A stretch of 64,000 nt of DNA from Antedon mediterranea (GCF_964355755.1 NC_092676.1:9096288-9160287), one strand, 5' to 3'. Positions 48,601-62,518 are shown, counted from the stretch's first letter. Notes: generated by a model from the letters alone, not told the origin. Numbers and translations are program-made.

Positions 48601-51313
48601 TCCATATATGGGCACATCACATTTTTTTACATAAAAGTTGATAGTGTAGACAGAGCTTTAGGCAATACTTTGTGGTTCAACAAAATGTGAATAAATATCA
48701 TTTACGATGGAAATTATGCCTGTAGTATTTTATGGGCTATTTCATGACACCTTCTAGAACTAATAATTTCAGGTATAATGCCTAATTCTGTCCAGCACAA
48801 CAAGATTTATACAAGAGTCATAGACACCATTCCAGTGAACTATATCGTGATTCGATTCGGAAAATATGGATATAAATATAAAAGCCACGTAAAATGTTAA
48901 GATACCTGCTGTTATCCGAGAATTTAATGACGTTGTTATCATTGCTGGTAGCTTGCGTTGACATCACCATCTTGAATAAAGAATGATCTTTTTCTTCTCC
49001 ATCGATTACCATCTTACCCTTAAAAAACCAATGACGACTATGCTCACTAGAAAGAAGACAGAAAGCAAGAAAAAACCATTTGTAGGAATATTTTCAGGAA
49101 TTTCTAAATACAGTAATGAAAGCTGAGAAATGTTGCATAGATGAAAAGAATTTAAGTAAAGAATGGTCTATGTCTTAGGATTATCCATGGTTACAAATAC
49201 TATTTTACTTTATTTTAGGCTAGAAGGCAAATAGACAATGCCACAATTGTTTTTCACCTGTTTTTTTTTTCAGGTATATATTGAGGCAGATGGTATCTTT
49301 GTTCTTTTTGACTGTTTTACTTCATTTACTTTATTTTTACCTCATTTTGATTTAGCTATTTAGCATATTCTATTTATATCTCTATCCAATCACTGATAAA
49401 CTCACAGCATTGCAATACTGTATTTTCAATAATTTAGGTTTGTATTAAAATTAAATAAAGATATTACTTTTAAAAGACAGTAAAGAATGTAAATAAATAT
49501 TCATGACCATCATTCACAGATGGTAAAACTTCATGCGACTAAAACTAAAGTGCTTTGTACCTGTTAGACTGAGCCAAGTCAAAGAGTTCAACACTTGTTG
49601 GATTCCGTTTAACCTTTTCAATAAACATGTTGGTGTAAAAGTCTATGTCCCACGTATCAAAGGCAAGTCCTGCAGTAAAGAATAATACAAAATGTTTATA
49701 ATGCAATATTAATAATAGAAATCTTCATAAACCATTTATTGGTCATGATAAGCTTTGGTTTATAAATTCAATAACAATGAATTCTTAAATGAACAATGTA
49801 TCCACAGACCGATTAAATAATTACTGTACAGTAATATTAACTGGTTACTAGAACACACTTAAAAGAATATGAAATCATGTTGGATGTTAAGCTAAATGTA
49901 ATGTTAAAGACCTATTCCCTACAATTTTTGCCTTGTCTTTTCTGTTTTATGGTAAATTATGATAAAAAGAATGAAACAATACACATGCACAATGCATGTT
50001 ATGATTTATAGAAAGTCTCTAAATGATTAGAATCAACTAATTTTTTAAATTTTTAACAGTTTTAAAGACGAAAAAGTTATCGCATACATATTTATTTTTA
50101 CATTAAATGTAGTTTGTGACCTATAATTAGATCTAAAAACGTAGGAAATGGGACTTTAATCATAATATAATGATATACAGTATCAACACAAAGTTACCTA
50201 TATTAATTTTAAAGTTAAGTTAATAATAGAAAAAACTGAAATAGAATTAAAAAACACAGGAGTTTAACACAGTTCAAAGTTCATCTATACTTGGGGAACA
50301 TGATTGAGAGTACTACAATCACCTAATTCTTTGTTTGCCTTTTCCAGAGCAACTTTCCCTTCACCTATAACATCAATTTCAAAGACTTCTTCTGGTTTAG
50401 CTTTAATTTCAAAGCTGCTGATTGGTTCGTGGTAGCGACATTCCGTCATACGATCGTGAAGTACGGCTACCAGTAGATTCTCTTCCTCGGGGCTGATAGA
50501 CGCAGCAATGCCATGATCGTCGGCTACGTTTATAAGATAGCAAATAGAACGCTCAATACGAGTCACATGGTTGATTCCAGCTGATTGGCAGATTGAGACG
50601 GCATTTGTTGACCAGGCCGTAGAGAATTTCAACCTGTGTGTATAAAAATTAAACTTATTATATCATATACAGTAGATAGTGTAATGTCCATGATATTAAA
50701 TATACAGTCAACATATTCTGCCATGCATGTTTATGCCCACCTTTCTTAATTTATGCCTATTACCTTGTTGAACAACAAAAATTATGACTTTTACTTTTTC
50801 AGATATTACCTACCGAATAACAAAACATACAGTATTATTTATTAATACTTATTCTCAACTGAAACCGACACTAATACTGTACGACTAGAAAAGAAGGGTA
50901 TTTTGTTAATTAAAAAACATTTTCTGACCTAGGCCCAATTTCAATCAGAAGTCCATCAGGTTCTTGATCATCTTCAACTATGATTGACTTGGTCAGCAGG
51001 CTAAATTCTTCAAAAGGGGTACCTAAGATCCATTGTATTTTCTTCTGTTCTTCACCACTGAGGCAATCTATGAAAATAATACACAGTTTAATTGACATTT
51101 TCAAAATAATATTAGTTTGGCAAAACAATTTATTAAAATTTAAATTAGAAAGGAAGAGTACCTACCTCCGTTTACTTCCACATTAAAACAAATTTCCGTT
51201 TTTAAATCTTGCAATTTAGAATTTTCCAACTGCTTTGCTAATTTCTTCCACAAAACATTTGAAGCCCCTGGGAGTAATGCCGGACTTTTATAAAACCGAG
51301 TAATGATAGTCAT
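42628..51313 (-). CDS. PFAS: PFAS copy 3: phosphoribosylformylglycinamidine synthase, open, 1351 aa
   Basis: Exons in order: 51166-51313, 50929-51067, 50323-50633, 49561-49669, 48906-49046, 48252-48505, 47646-47906, 47232-47462, 46843-47066, 46366-46497, 45982-46113, 45493-45892, 45262-45345, 44996-45151, 44621-44734, 44342-44493, 44008-44230, 43683-43889, 43379-43537, 43059-43214, 42628-42950 (4056 nt with stop). Codon 51 is Cys and the intron 14 acceptor is a normal AG. Exon 12 lacks 12 bp, removing four residues about six positions before the VDGGKDS ATP-site motif (D about 807). Private substitutions in exon 3: Asn to Lys in LNFSTAW, Arg to Cys in ERSIRY, Lys to Asn in EEEKLL. Catalytic triad residues are present (Cys about 1170, His about 1306, Glu about 1308). 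It is open, but whether it folds and works normally is uncertain. Confidence 0.9.
44775..44929. mobile_element. MITE A, unit 3
   Basis: Same element in intron 14, with the same right-end mismatch as unit 1. Confidence 0.75.
46234..46305 (-). tRNA. tRNA-Gly-like sequence, unit 3
   Basis: Identical to the unit 1 copy, with the TTTTT run intact. Confidence 0.55.
46702..46792 (-). repeat. SINE-like sequence, unit 3
   Basis: Same short form as unit 1, with one extra substitution in the box B area (acaaacc for acaaccc). Confidence 0.33.
48553..48660. mobile_element. MITE B, unit 3
   Basis: Same element in intron 5. Its left end is altered (taaagctcctactgtcccc), weakening the inverted repeat. Confidence 0.7.
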
Positions 51314-51657
51314 ATTCTTTAAAAAAATAAATTATTAAATATTAGATCTATATTATTTTATATATTATTATTTATTATTATTGATGTTTACACTAAAAAA
51401 GTATAACTATAAAGTATATGACTTATAATAATAATAATAAGCTTTATTTAATCACGGATACTTAACTTCAACTGAAAGTTGTTTTTCAGTAAGACCGTGT
51501 TTAAAGGAAAACACCAACAAAAATAAATGTAAAAAGACCTTAATTACTATCAAAAGAGATAAAAAAAAAAAAACCAATTACAATGAAATAAAATGAAACA
51601 AGGGTACACTTACTAACTATAAAATTAAATAATACACTACAGTACATTTAAATAAAG

Positions 51658-51938
51658 CTACATGAAATTAGCAGTTAACAGTTTCTTAAAAAGAGAGACA
51701 CTGTTCACATTTTTAATATCTTCATTTAGCTCATTCCTAACCTTGGCACCTCTATATGATAAGCTACGTTTTTGGTTTTGGTACTATTAAATTTGGCTTA
51801 GTTCTAATATTATAGTAATTGTTTTTGATATTGAATTTATTTTTATTAAATATGGAGGTGCAAGGTTGTTCATAATCTTAAACATAACAAAAGCTTCATT
51901 TACATATAATATTTCATCTAAGTTCATCCAATTTAGAC
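51658..51938 (-). mobile_element. LINE reverse transcriptase tail, unit 3
   Basis: Same fragment and same frame slips as unit 1. Confidence 0.68.
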
Positions 51939-52107
51939 TTTGTAGAGCTTGAGTACTAGAGTGATCTGTAATTCGCGTAGCTTCAGAGTCGATGTGGCAA
52001 GGTTAGATGGTGGTTGTTGTACGGTATCACCAAGCACATCAAACGTGTTACTTGAGATTGTGCTAATGCCATTTTGTTTACAGTATAGATTAGGTTTAGA
52101 TACAAAC

Positions 52108-54048
52108 TTTTTGGGTATTGCTAAACTGCGCAAACACTGCGCAAACAACAACAAAAGCTGCGCAAACCTCCTTCAAAACAATTATTATTGATTAGAACAC
52201 AACTAGAACTATATAGGGAGACAATTTATGGGAAAAAGAATTTAAAATTCCTTTAAGTTTGCCTTTTTTTGGGTGAAAAACTTCAATTTTTGGGAAAATT
52301 ACTGATTTAACAGCGCAAAGAACAAAAAAAGCTGCGCAAACCTCTTTCAAAACAATTAATATTGATAGAACACAACTAGAACTATATAGTGAGACAATTT
52401 ATGGGGAAAAAAATTGAAATTCCTTTAAGTTTGCCTTTTTTTGGGTGAAAAACTTCAATTTTTGGGAAAATTACTGATTTCACAGCGCAAACAACAAAAA
52501 AAGCTGCGCAAACCTCCTTTAAATCAATTAATATTGATTAGATAACAACTAGAACTATATAGGGAGACAATTTATAGGAAAACAAATTTGAATTTCCTTT
52601 GAGTTTGCCTTTTTTTGGGTGAAAAACTTCAATTTTTGGGAAAATTACCGATTTCACAGCGCAAACCCCCAAAAAAGCTGCGCAAACCTCCTTCAAAACA
52701 ATTAATATTTATAGAACACAACTAGAACTATATAAGGAGACAATTTATGGGGAAAAAATTTGAAATTCCTTTAAGTTTGCCTTTTTTTGGGTGAAAAACT
52801 TCAATTTTTGGGAAAATTACTGATTTCACAGCACAATTTGCCTTTTTTTGGGTTAAAAACTATTAATGTTAAGTAAACTTAAAGGAATTTCAAATTTGTC
52901 TTCCCATAAATTGTCTCCCTATATAGTTTAGTTGTTATCTATCAATATTAATTGATTTAAAGGAGGTTTGCGTAGCTTTTTTTGTTGTTTGCGCTGTGAA
53001 ATCAATAATTTTCCCAAAAATTGAAGTTTTTCACCCAAAAAAAAGAAAACTTAAAGGAGTTTCAAATTTGTTTTCCCATAAATTGTCTCCTTATATAGTT
53101 CTAGTTGTTATCTAATCAATATTAATTGATTTAAAGGAGGTTTGCGCAGCTTTTTTTTTTGGTTTGCGCTGTGAAATCAGTAATTTTCCCAAAAATTGAA
53201 GTTTTTTACCCAAAAAAAGGCAAACTTAAAGGAATTTTAAATTTTTTCCCCATAAATTGTCTCCCTATATAGGTCTAGTTGTGTTTTAATCAATATTAAT
53301 TGATTTAAAGGAGGTTTGCGCAGCTTTTTTTGGAGGTTTGCGCTGTGAAATCAGTAATTTTCCCAAAAATTGAAGTTTTTACCCAAAAAAAGGCAAACTT
53401 AAAGGAATTTTAAATTTTTTCCCCATAAATTGTCTCCCTATATAGGTCTAGTTGTGTTTTAATCAATATTAATTGATTTAAAGGAGGTTTGCGCAGCTTT
53501 TTTTGGAGGTTTGCGCTGTGAAATCAGTAATTTTCCCAAAAATTGAAGTTTTTCACCCAAAAAAAAGAAAACTTAAAGGAATTTCAAATTTGTTTTCCCA
53601 TAAATTGTCTCCTTATATAGTTCTAGTTGTTATCTAATCAATATTAATTGATTTAAAGGAGGTTTGCGCAGCTTTTTTTTTAGGTTTGCGCTGTGAAATC
53701 AGTAATTTTCCCAAAAATTGAAGTTTTTTACCCAAAAAAAGGCAAACTTAAAGGAATTTTAAATTTTTTCCCCATAAATTGTCTCCCTATATAGGTCTAG
53801 TTGTGTTTTAATTAATATTAATTGATTTAAAGGAGGTTTGCGCAGCTTTTTTTGGAGGTTTGCTCTGTGAAATCAGTAATTTTCCCAAAAATTGAAGTTT
53901 TTCACCCAAAAAAAGTCAAACTTAAAGGAATTTTATATTTTTTCCTCATAAATTGTCTCCCTATATAGGTCTAGTTGTGTTTTAATCAATATTAATTTTT
54001 TTTTTTTTTGCGCAGTGTTTGCGCAGTTTAGCAATACCCAACTTTTTA
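52108..54048. repeat. Foldback array, unit 3: four forward, six inverted repeats
   Basis: Forward repeats at 52155, 52329, 52501 and 52675; the axis is near 52855-52880; six reverse repeats occupy 52900-54000. The copy numbers in the two arms differ from unit 1, but the boundaries are the same. Confidence 0.9.
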
Positions 54049-54295
54049 GGTAGTTCAAATTCAGGTTCACTTGCAATATTCTGTAAACTAAGAATTTGTT
54101 GCTCAAGAGACCAGTTTCTTTCACTCATTTCTTTAAAAGCTTTACTAAGGTGAACAAAATTTGAATGGATTTCTTGAATTAGTGTAGCTGTTGTTTTAAT
54201 TCAGAAACTTTCTCATCAGTTTGCTTTATTTTCAGCTTTAGTGATGGGATATGGTCCCATTATTTAGGTGTTTGAGTTGAACAATCAATTGCTTT

Positions 54296-55756
54296 CACAA
54301 ACTCAGAGGATTTACAATTCTGACTGTATTCGTTGAGTGTTATTTCTTCAATTAACGGCGCTGTTCCAATATTTAGCTCGTCTTTTTTTATTTCCTTTCA
54401 TAATCATAGCTTAATTTTCTGAATAGATCAATATTATCAGGAGTCGATGTTTCAAATGCAAGCCTATCAAAATGACTTCTAAGTTCATCATATGCAAAGC
54501 CATAAAAGCTAGAGTTTGTTATATCTAGAATGCTTGGAGCTTTTATATGACCATAGCTAGGCCACTAGTTTTCCATTGTTAGCTTTATTTGAAATTGGGC
54601 GGAAAAAGCTTGTGTACTTACTTGAACAATAGAAAGCTGGTGCATCAATTGTTCTTGCTTGAGCCTAAGATCCTCAACATGAAAAAACACTTAATATCCT
54701 GCTTATAATATTGACTTTGACAATAAAAATTACATCTCCATGTTGAGAAAACAACAGTTTAGACAATTTATCAGTCACTAGCTGGTAGAAAGTTGAAAAC
54801 TAATTTATAGAGAAGATTTTTCAATAGCTTTTTTCAAGAGCTTCTTGGCTTGGCTAAGACTGTCGAAACTGGTTTTAATTAAAGATGTATTGTCCCTTTG
54901 ACTAATTCCAAAAAAATAAAAAATAAAAGATTTCAAAAAAAGGTGGGTCATTTTGAAGTATCATAATAGTTATTAACTATCACCAAAAATGTTTCGAAAA
55001 AAAAAAATTTTTAACTGAAATACAGACGTTTTTTTGTTAAAAAAATAACTTTGACTTCCAGTCAAAGTTTTCAATCAAAACATATCCCATAATGAAACGC
55101 GTTTGTTTGGCTACTCTGTATGCATAATCATAAAACTTCCTCATGATCTGTGTGAAAATACCTTCTTAACCGTGACGAGTTGTAAACAATCCTAATTTAG
55201 CATATGCATAATGCGTACTCATGGTTTGAAATCTTTGTTTACTTTCGCTCGTGACGATTTTCCAGATGAAATGTAATCAAACTAATTTACCTGTTAATTA
55301 CGTAAACTTGTTGTTTTTGGCTCAAATTTTCGACTTAAAGTGAATAACTTTAATATTACTTTGATATGGCCACTTTAAATTTAGAATATTTTGACCTTCA
55401 TTTTTTTGTGTTTCAAGGGACAATACATCTTTAATTAATTTTATCCTAAAAAAGTACAAGATTGCCCATATATTATAGGCTATCTAGGACCAGGTTCTTT
55501 CTATAAATATATGCTAGGCTATATTTATATGTAACTCGGCGTTTACGTCAAAAAAACATGAGCCTGGTTTTTATTTAGTAGGCCTAGCCTAGTCGACAAC
55601 ATCATTCCCGCACTTCCATCGTTCATTTTATAAGTAGTCCGTTCTAAATAAAAGGGCCTACCCTAGGCCTAGCTAGCTAGGCTTACCTGCCCATTAGGCC
55701 TAGCCTAAATTGTAGTCATCAGAAAGAGCACTAATCAAAAAACAGATACACAACAA
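54296..55756. repeat. 896-bp repeat, single copy interrupted by a transposon, unit 3
   Basis: Its ORF half matches first-type copies and its intron-like half matches copy c, so it looks like a fusion of first and last repeats. In the ORF the Trp-preceding Gln codon is TAG (ccactag for ccactgg context), a stop. The 548-bp TTAA element sits at 54883-55430. Confidence 0.88.
54883..55430. mobile_element. 548-bp TTAA-target DNA transposon (non-autonomous), unit 3 only
   Basis: The ends AGATGTATTGTCCCTT and AAGGGACAATACATCT are perfect inverted repeats of 16 bp. The element is flanked by TTAA on both sides. Units 1 and 2 show the empty site (ttttaattaattaatttt) with one TTAA fewer. No transposase ORF is present. 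TTAA duplication is known for piggyBac and Kolobok; the family is not decided. Confidence 0.92.
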
Positions 55757-56983
55757 GTAATCAATGATATATCAATAATTTAACACACAAACAGAAAATG
55801 AAACCAACTTACAGTATGTTTAGAACGGGGCTAAGCTTGCAAACAAATACTGTGTAGGCCTACTACTCTCTCCGCGAGCGTAAACATTATTTAATCCACA
55901 TGTGTTCGGTCATAGAGAAAAGTTTACTTTCTATTGACTATGGTTCGGTACGGTCTGATGATTTTGAAGAGCGCCACCAATAATTTAGTAAGTGAGTCAA
56001 AAGGTTGATACGAAGAATTAATAATGTCATTGAATGATATAATAATTGCATAATAATAAAGTAATACTAATTATAATCGAATGAAGAAATGATACATTTA
56101 TTCTATAATATCATTCGTAATAAAAAATATTTACACAATTACGATTATTGACTCATTTAAAATCATGAACGACGCGAGTTGCGAACCTTTCAATTGATTT
56201 GATTAAAAATGACTATAGGAGGCTCCAAATATCTACGAAATATGTTATCCGAGATACAGAACAAAGAATTTGTAACTTCCAATTGAATATTTTTAATGAC
56301 AGTAAATATGAAAATGTGTTTGTTTATTGGAGTGTGCATATCCATTCAACAGTATCGACTGTAAACATCGTGAGGTGGTTTCCACATTCGTATGATCAAA
56401 CGGTAGCCTACAGGGTATGATCAACTAGCGTTCGTGTTCCCACCTATAATCATCCATTCATAGAAGTACTGATCATAGATATCAATCTGTGGCAACAATA
56501 GAATGGACCCGAGACCTGGCTATCTTCGACTTTAAAATAATAGAAAGTTTTGAAAAATTTGTTTCTAGAAATGTACGTTGTATGATGTATAGGCCTATGT
56601 TTATTAAAAAATTGTTGTAGTTTTCTAAATTACATTGTACAAGTTGCGAAGAGAAAACTGTTATTTGATCGTAAGTTAACGTGTACATAAAGCAAAACTA
56701 TCCATCCATAGGGTCATTTATCTTTTGCTAATTAATCTCCTCTTGCTTGATTGCACTCAAGCAACAATACTACAATTGTAATAGCACAATGGAAGATTAA
56801 AAGATAAACTAAATCACACAGTACAGTCTAAATACTAAAACAACTAAAACAATTCAATACAAAACTTAATTTAAAGTATTAGATCAGGCATCAAGTCTGC
56901 CCAAAATAATGATAAAAGTATGCACATCACTCACCTAAAATAGAGAGCCAATATCCTCATTGAGTGCATGGAGGTATACCACC

Positions 56984-57600
56984 ATGTTGAGTGTAATAAA
57001 AATAACTTCAAAACTTTAAGTGTACAAACTGTACAACGTGTAAATATCACAATCTTCTTTAACTTGAATTGTACTTTAAACTTAGTACTCTTTTAGTATA
57101 CCGTATATAATATATATATATATGTCTTTCAGTACTTTCAAATAGGTTCTCGAACTCAACGTTGTTCGAAATGTAAAAGTATATAAAGTTGAAATTTAAT
57201 TAAAGTTGGAGTGTCCAGCACGTCCGATGGCAAGAGGCAAAGAGAAAGAAATCTCCCAAACATACCCTAATGTCATCCAAAATTGTCAAACAAGGTTTAC
57301 CCCTATTGGTCCATTCTTGTTACTAGGCAAAACTCAAGAGGGGTAAATTGACCGATTGGTCAATTCCCAAATTTAGGACCTCCCATTTAAATAGATAAAC
57401 ATGTAAGAAGATTAAAACAGAACAAAGAGAATTCTTAAAAGGATTAATTAACAAAATGATTAAAACATATGCAGTTCCAAGGAAAAGCAATATAATGCAA
57501 ACATCTTAATGCTATATTGATAAACAATCTTGCCCACCCACTGCACCCAGCTGCATTACATTGTAGGTACATTGGAAAATAATAACATGACAGGGTTACA
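56984..57600 (-). mobile_element. Candidate LTR, unit 3 (~30-bp deletion)
   Basis: Same sequence, but about 30 bp (aaaagtaaaggaaaagaaaa and following) are deleted near 57585; purine tract at 57601-57612. Confidence 0.33.
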
Positions 57601-59705
57601 TCCTCCCCTAACTTAAATTGCTACCCCCGGGAGCAAAAACACAAAATATCAAACATTACAAGTAGAGTCACCAGTCAAAGTGGAAAAAAAAAGGATTAAA
57701 ATCGTTTCTGTTTAATTTATCTTGGTGAACAGGAAGTGTGATATAAACTCATTCTGCCTGGACACAATTTCAGTAATATTCACAATAACTTTTTCGTTAT
57801 TAAGTTGATTGCTATAGTCTTGAATTTTTTGAAGAATTATTATAGATTTTTTTGCAACAAAATCTTTCCAGTAGTTCAAAAGTTATGATAAAATATCTAA
57901 TTTTTCTGAGATATCCTTGTGGCTATTCTAATTATTACACATACCCCACTGCTCAAATGCATGTTGGCTATTCCAAACTTGCTGGCTAGTCTGAAGATAG
58001 TACAGTTGGTAGGGATTCTCATAGAGATATTTTCACTATAATATATCTATGGCATTCTCAATGTGTACACATAAGTAATTAAATAATTCCTTGCTGTTGG
58101 AAGTTTATTTTTAATATCAATAAAGTAAATAACAAAATAAAGAATTAGCTATAATTATAACACATTTAAAATGAATGCCTTTTATAATTAGTTACCTAAA
58201 GTAACTTTACTCCACTTTTTTTTACATATAATATAATAATTTATTTGGAAGCTACACTTTTGAAACAGTGGCACACTTCTTGAATGAAGGTGCATCCAGA
58301 GTAAGTAAAATAAATAAATATTATTTAACAATAGGCCTATTAGTACAAGAGTCAACTTATTTGACAAAAGAACGCATTTCAATTAGTCAATTTACATGTT
58401 GAAAAATAATCAAAATATTCATTAAGTACCTAAATATAATTAATAATTAATTTCACTTTAATGTGTTTTTATTATTCTGTGCCTGCTAATTTTTTAGATA
58501 GACAATATAATGAACAAAGAACAGAATCCAATAAACATTAAAGGAAATGAACTAGGCCTACAGACCTATTGTTAATTGTAGACTCCTATGAAAAGAAATT
58601 TGAAGAACAAAAGGCATAATGGGTGGAAACCATTATACAGAATATAATAGATGATATCAGTAATGTGTAAATGTACTGGTGGTGTAAAGAAAGGGTAAAA
58701 CAAAAAGAGATATCTTTTGATTTGTTAAATCTAGGCCAGTAGGTAGGTAGGTCTGTTACCATGTTTGTTTAAAACAATCAGGACAGACGATGGACTCGGA
58801 CAGCCAGGCCCATAAATAAAATAGGGAGAGGCTTAGGCCATTCCTAGACCTAACCGCAAAATAATCAATTAAACTCTTAAAAATCAATCTAACCCCAATA
58901 AACTGAACTTAAATAATCTTTTCTATATCAGTAAAATTGTGCGTGAACTATAGTCAAAACCCGCTAAAAACTGGGGCCTGTCGCGTTGGGCCCAATGTGT
59001 TGGTAGCAGGCTACTTATCCATGTGTGTATTATCGTTGACATTTTCGTTGGAGATTTTCAGTGTAGTTTTGAAAAGAAATGATGTTAGTCTTATACTAAT
59101 ACTAAATTAATTAGATTATTTTACGGAAAATATATTTTTATTAAAATTATAATTTTAATCGCAGAAAATAGATTTTGGAGAGTATAATATAAATAAAAAG
59201 CCTGATTGATAACAAAATAATTGCATCACCTTTTATTTTAACCTTGTGAAATGCGATTGTGTTTTGAAACTATAGGGTGGGTGTTTTCCAATGTTATTTT
59301 TAGTGCGCATATTTTGCTCACCACCGGCATCTGTGCTTATTTTTGAAATACTTAATAATAGATAAAATACATTTTAATATATAATAATATAAAATATATA
59401 TTATATAATATAATTTTATTTATATGAATTTTATTGCGTATTTATTTTAAAATATGCAAATATGCCTCAATTATTAGTGACAAAGGACAAGGAAGCCCGG
59501 GTCAAAAACATATTCACACGTCGTCCACGATAAACACATTTTAAATTTAAAACAAAACATAGTAATTATTGTAATTTTGAATTGGTATAGGTCACATCTT
59601 TAAAATATAAGTTTCCTAATAATTATCTTCTAATGATCATGAATTATTATTAAAATAAAATATACATATGTCACATGTCGCCCTGCCAAACTAAACTTTA
59701 TGAAA

Positions 59706-59930
59706 GGAGCTTTGCGCTGCGTGTGTAAACTCTCCAGAGTCAGGAGAGTTAGCCTGCTAAACTTTACATTGGAAGAATAGGGATGGAGCTTTGCGTCCGC
59801 AAACTCTCTAGAGTCACGAGAGAGTTAGCCTGCTAAACTTTACATTGGGAGAATAGGAAATAGAGCTTTGCGTCCGTAAACTCTCCGGAGTCACGAGAGA
59901 GAGTTAGCCTGCTAAACTTTACCGGAAGGC
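59706..59930. repeat. ~78-bp tandem repeats, unit 3
   Basis: Repeats at 59706, 59785 and 59862, uninterrupted. Confidence 0.88.
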
Positions 59931-60187
59931 GATTGTTTCGCCTGAACGGTTTTCTATTCAAAGCATACAGGCAAGCATTGCACTGGTAGGTGGGGGGAAG
60001 ACAACAGATAGAACAGCATTCGTGTTCTAAGATCTTGGCTCTTTAAGGAAATTAAATATACTTTTCTAACTTTCAAAATACGTTATATTTGATGGATTTT
60101 TACAAATCAAGGATAAATTTGTATGTTTTAAATACTTCTAAACACATTTATCTTGTTTAAAGTGATGAAATATGTTTCTGAAAAAAG

Positions 60188-61501
60188 TTAGGATATGCTG
60201 TAAAAACTTGTAGTAGGCCTACACATGTTATCAGGGATGGGTTCAACAGACTGTGAAAGTTCAGTAATAGTAGGTTCAACAATAGGTTCAATAATAGGTT
60301 CAATATTAGGTTCAATAATAGGTTCAATAATAGGAGTATCATTAGGTAAATCAATAATGGGACTTGGAAGAATCTCGGTATCTTCAAAACAAAGTTGAGA
60401 AACAGACACAGGCTCAGGGCAAGGTTGGAGGGATCATGGTGCGGAATCTAAACAAGATTGCGGGATGAGTAGAGGTTCAGAACAAGATTGCGGGATGAGT
60501 AGAGGTTCAGCACAAGCCACAGGAGAATCAAGGATAGTGACAGAAAGTTTAGGACTGGGTACAGATGATACTGGGGAGTCAACTACAGCTGGCTCTACAT
60601 CTGTTGCAACTTCACTTGCTTCTTTAACATTACACTCACAAAAACTGGCGTGACTACAGACTCGATGCTCTCGTCAAAGGACGCATTTACAGGACTACTA
60701 TCAGTGGAAACATTTCCAGCACTAATATGAGATATATAGCAGGAGTAGTTTCATGGACAAATTCTTGGGCATCTACATTCAGCGGAAAATGGGGTGAAAT
60801 GGAAGAAACTGTAAACGTTTCTACAGGGAGTGTGACTGAGAAGTCTAATGGGACTAGCATTGTAACCTCCTTCTCACTGGATTCACCACTGTCATCATGC
60901 TCGCTCTCAGTGACATGAACTTTTGCCTTAGACCGCGTAATAGGGCGGTTTATCTTCTGTTTAGTAGGTTTTGCTGGTGGATCTTCTTTGTTTAAATAGT
61001 CGATGGGCAGAAGTATGTTTCGATGTAGTGTTCGTAGGCCTACTCGACCACTATTTGATTCTGGCTTCACACGGAGTCCCACTGGTCAGCGAGTTTGTGT
61101 TTACCCTGTAGTCCCAGATTTCGAATCAACACTCGATCACCTGGATGAAGATCATTGACTCGTACTTTCAAATCATGTCGAACTTTGTTCTTGCGTGCTG
61201 ACTTCGCTGCCTCTTCAGATGCCATTTGATAGGCAAGCGATAGTTGGTTTCTCAGATCGTTGACGTACTTTATGGGGTCAGCGTTACCAAATCCATCTGG
61301 GCTAATTCCAAACCGTAAGTCAACAGGAAGTCTCGTCCGAACATCAGAAAATAAGGTGAGAAACCTGTACTGTCATGCTTCATACAGTTGTAAGCATGAA
61401 CCAAAGCACTGATATAGCGACTCCAGCTTTCCTTCTTCTCGCCTTCGAGTGTATACCTAACATATTCATTAAAGTTCGATTAAAGCGTTCAGGTTGTGCT
61501 A
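60188..61501 (-). mobile_element. Ty3/Gypsy pol 3' end, unit 3
   Basis: Same state as unit 2: 7-bp deletion in the integrase part (near 61333), open tail at 60687-61082, additional IIEP repeats. Confidence 0.8.
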
Positions 61502-61578
61502 GATTAAACTCACTCACTCTCTTAACTATCTTTTAACTTCCCAGAGACGAGAAGTGTTTACACCTACTTGTTCATTCC

Positions 61579-61879
61579 TTGCAAGACATGCTTCCTGATG
61601 ATGTCATCATCATGTCAACCCAATCACCTGTGTCCTCTGCAAGTAAAAACGCACTTGATGAACTAGAAAAGGAAATAACTACAAAACTTAAAATTCTAAC
61701 CGCTCACAAATTTGATGACAAAGTGGAAGAAGTGAAAGATGATAAAGAAAAAAAAAACAAAATCTGTAGAAGAGTGGAGGAAAGAGTTTAGACAAGACAA
61801 GAATATTTCTTACAAAAAACGCTGCTTGCTTATTTTTATTGGTAAGGTCAAGTCTGGGGGGTCACTTCATCAAGCCTAG
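61579..61879 (+). pseudogene. Lysine-rich small ORF remnant, unit 3/4 junction
   Basis: Identical to the unit 2/3 copy. Confidence 0.35.
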
Positions 61880-62176
61880 ATACTTAGAGTATCCTATTAC
61901 AAACAAAAACTTCAATGGACTGTTTTGATAATAATTCAATGATTATCTGACAGTGAATTATAGTACCCATGTAATATCATGGGACTCATAAATACCAGAA
62001 ATGCTTTGGGATTTGTTATTAGACTCTTTTCCCAGCCGTTTTTTGGATTCAATACCTATAAATTATAGTCGAGTTTCCATTTTAACAAAAATGTCAAAGT
62101 GTAGTATTATACTGCTGCTTGATTTCATCTAATGAATGAGTTATCTCGTATGACGTAGCGGGCTAGAGCAGCAGCG

Positions 62177-62518
62177 TGAAAAAACTTAAAGAAGTGGAAT
62201 CTTAATAAAAGTGATTGTTGCGAAAAGTGTTGTATAGAAATAGAAAGTGAAAAACATATGTTGTACACCTGTAACAGCATTCAATCAGATTTGAGGAAGT
62301 TCCGTAAACTGATCGTTAAATGCATTCCGACTAATGAAACATTACGGTCAGGTTTCCCCGAATGGTAAGACATAATTATAGGAACTCAGAACACGCTTGT
62401 TAATGAACTCATCTCTTTATTTACATTTAGTATTTACAAATCTTGCATTATTTATAAAACAAGCAAACGGATTATCACTTGGAATTTATTTAAGATAGAA
62501 CTATTTAAAAAAATTTAA
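62177..62518 (+). mobile_element. LINE C-terminal remnant, unit 4
   Basis: Appears identical to the unit 1 and unit 3 copies. Confidence 0.58.

Larger units (their letters stand above)
41342..61782. repeat. Tandem ~20-kb unit 3 (20441 bp)
   Basis: Third unit. It has one 896-bp repeat, split by a 548-bp TTAA transposon, and a foldback array with four repeats in one arm and six in the other. Its PFAS copy is open. It resembles unit 1 over the first ~3 kb and at the exon 12 deletion, but unit 2 in most other places. Confidence 0.95.
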
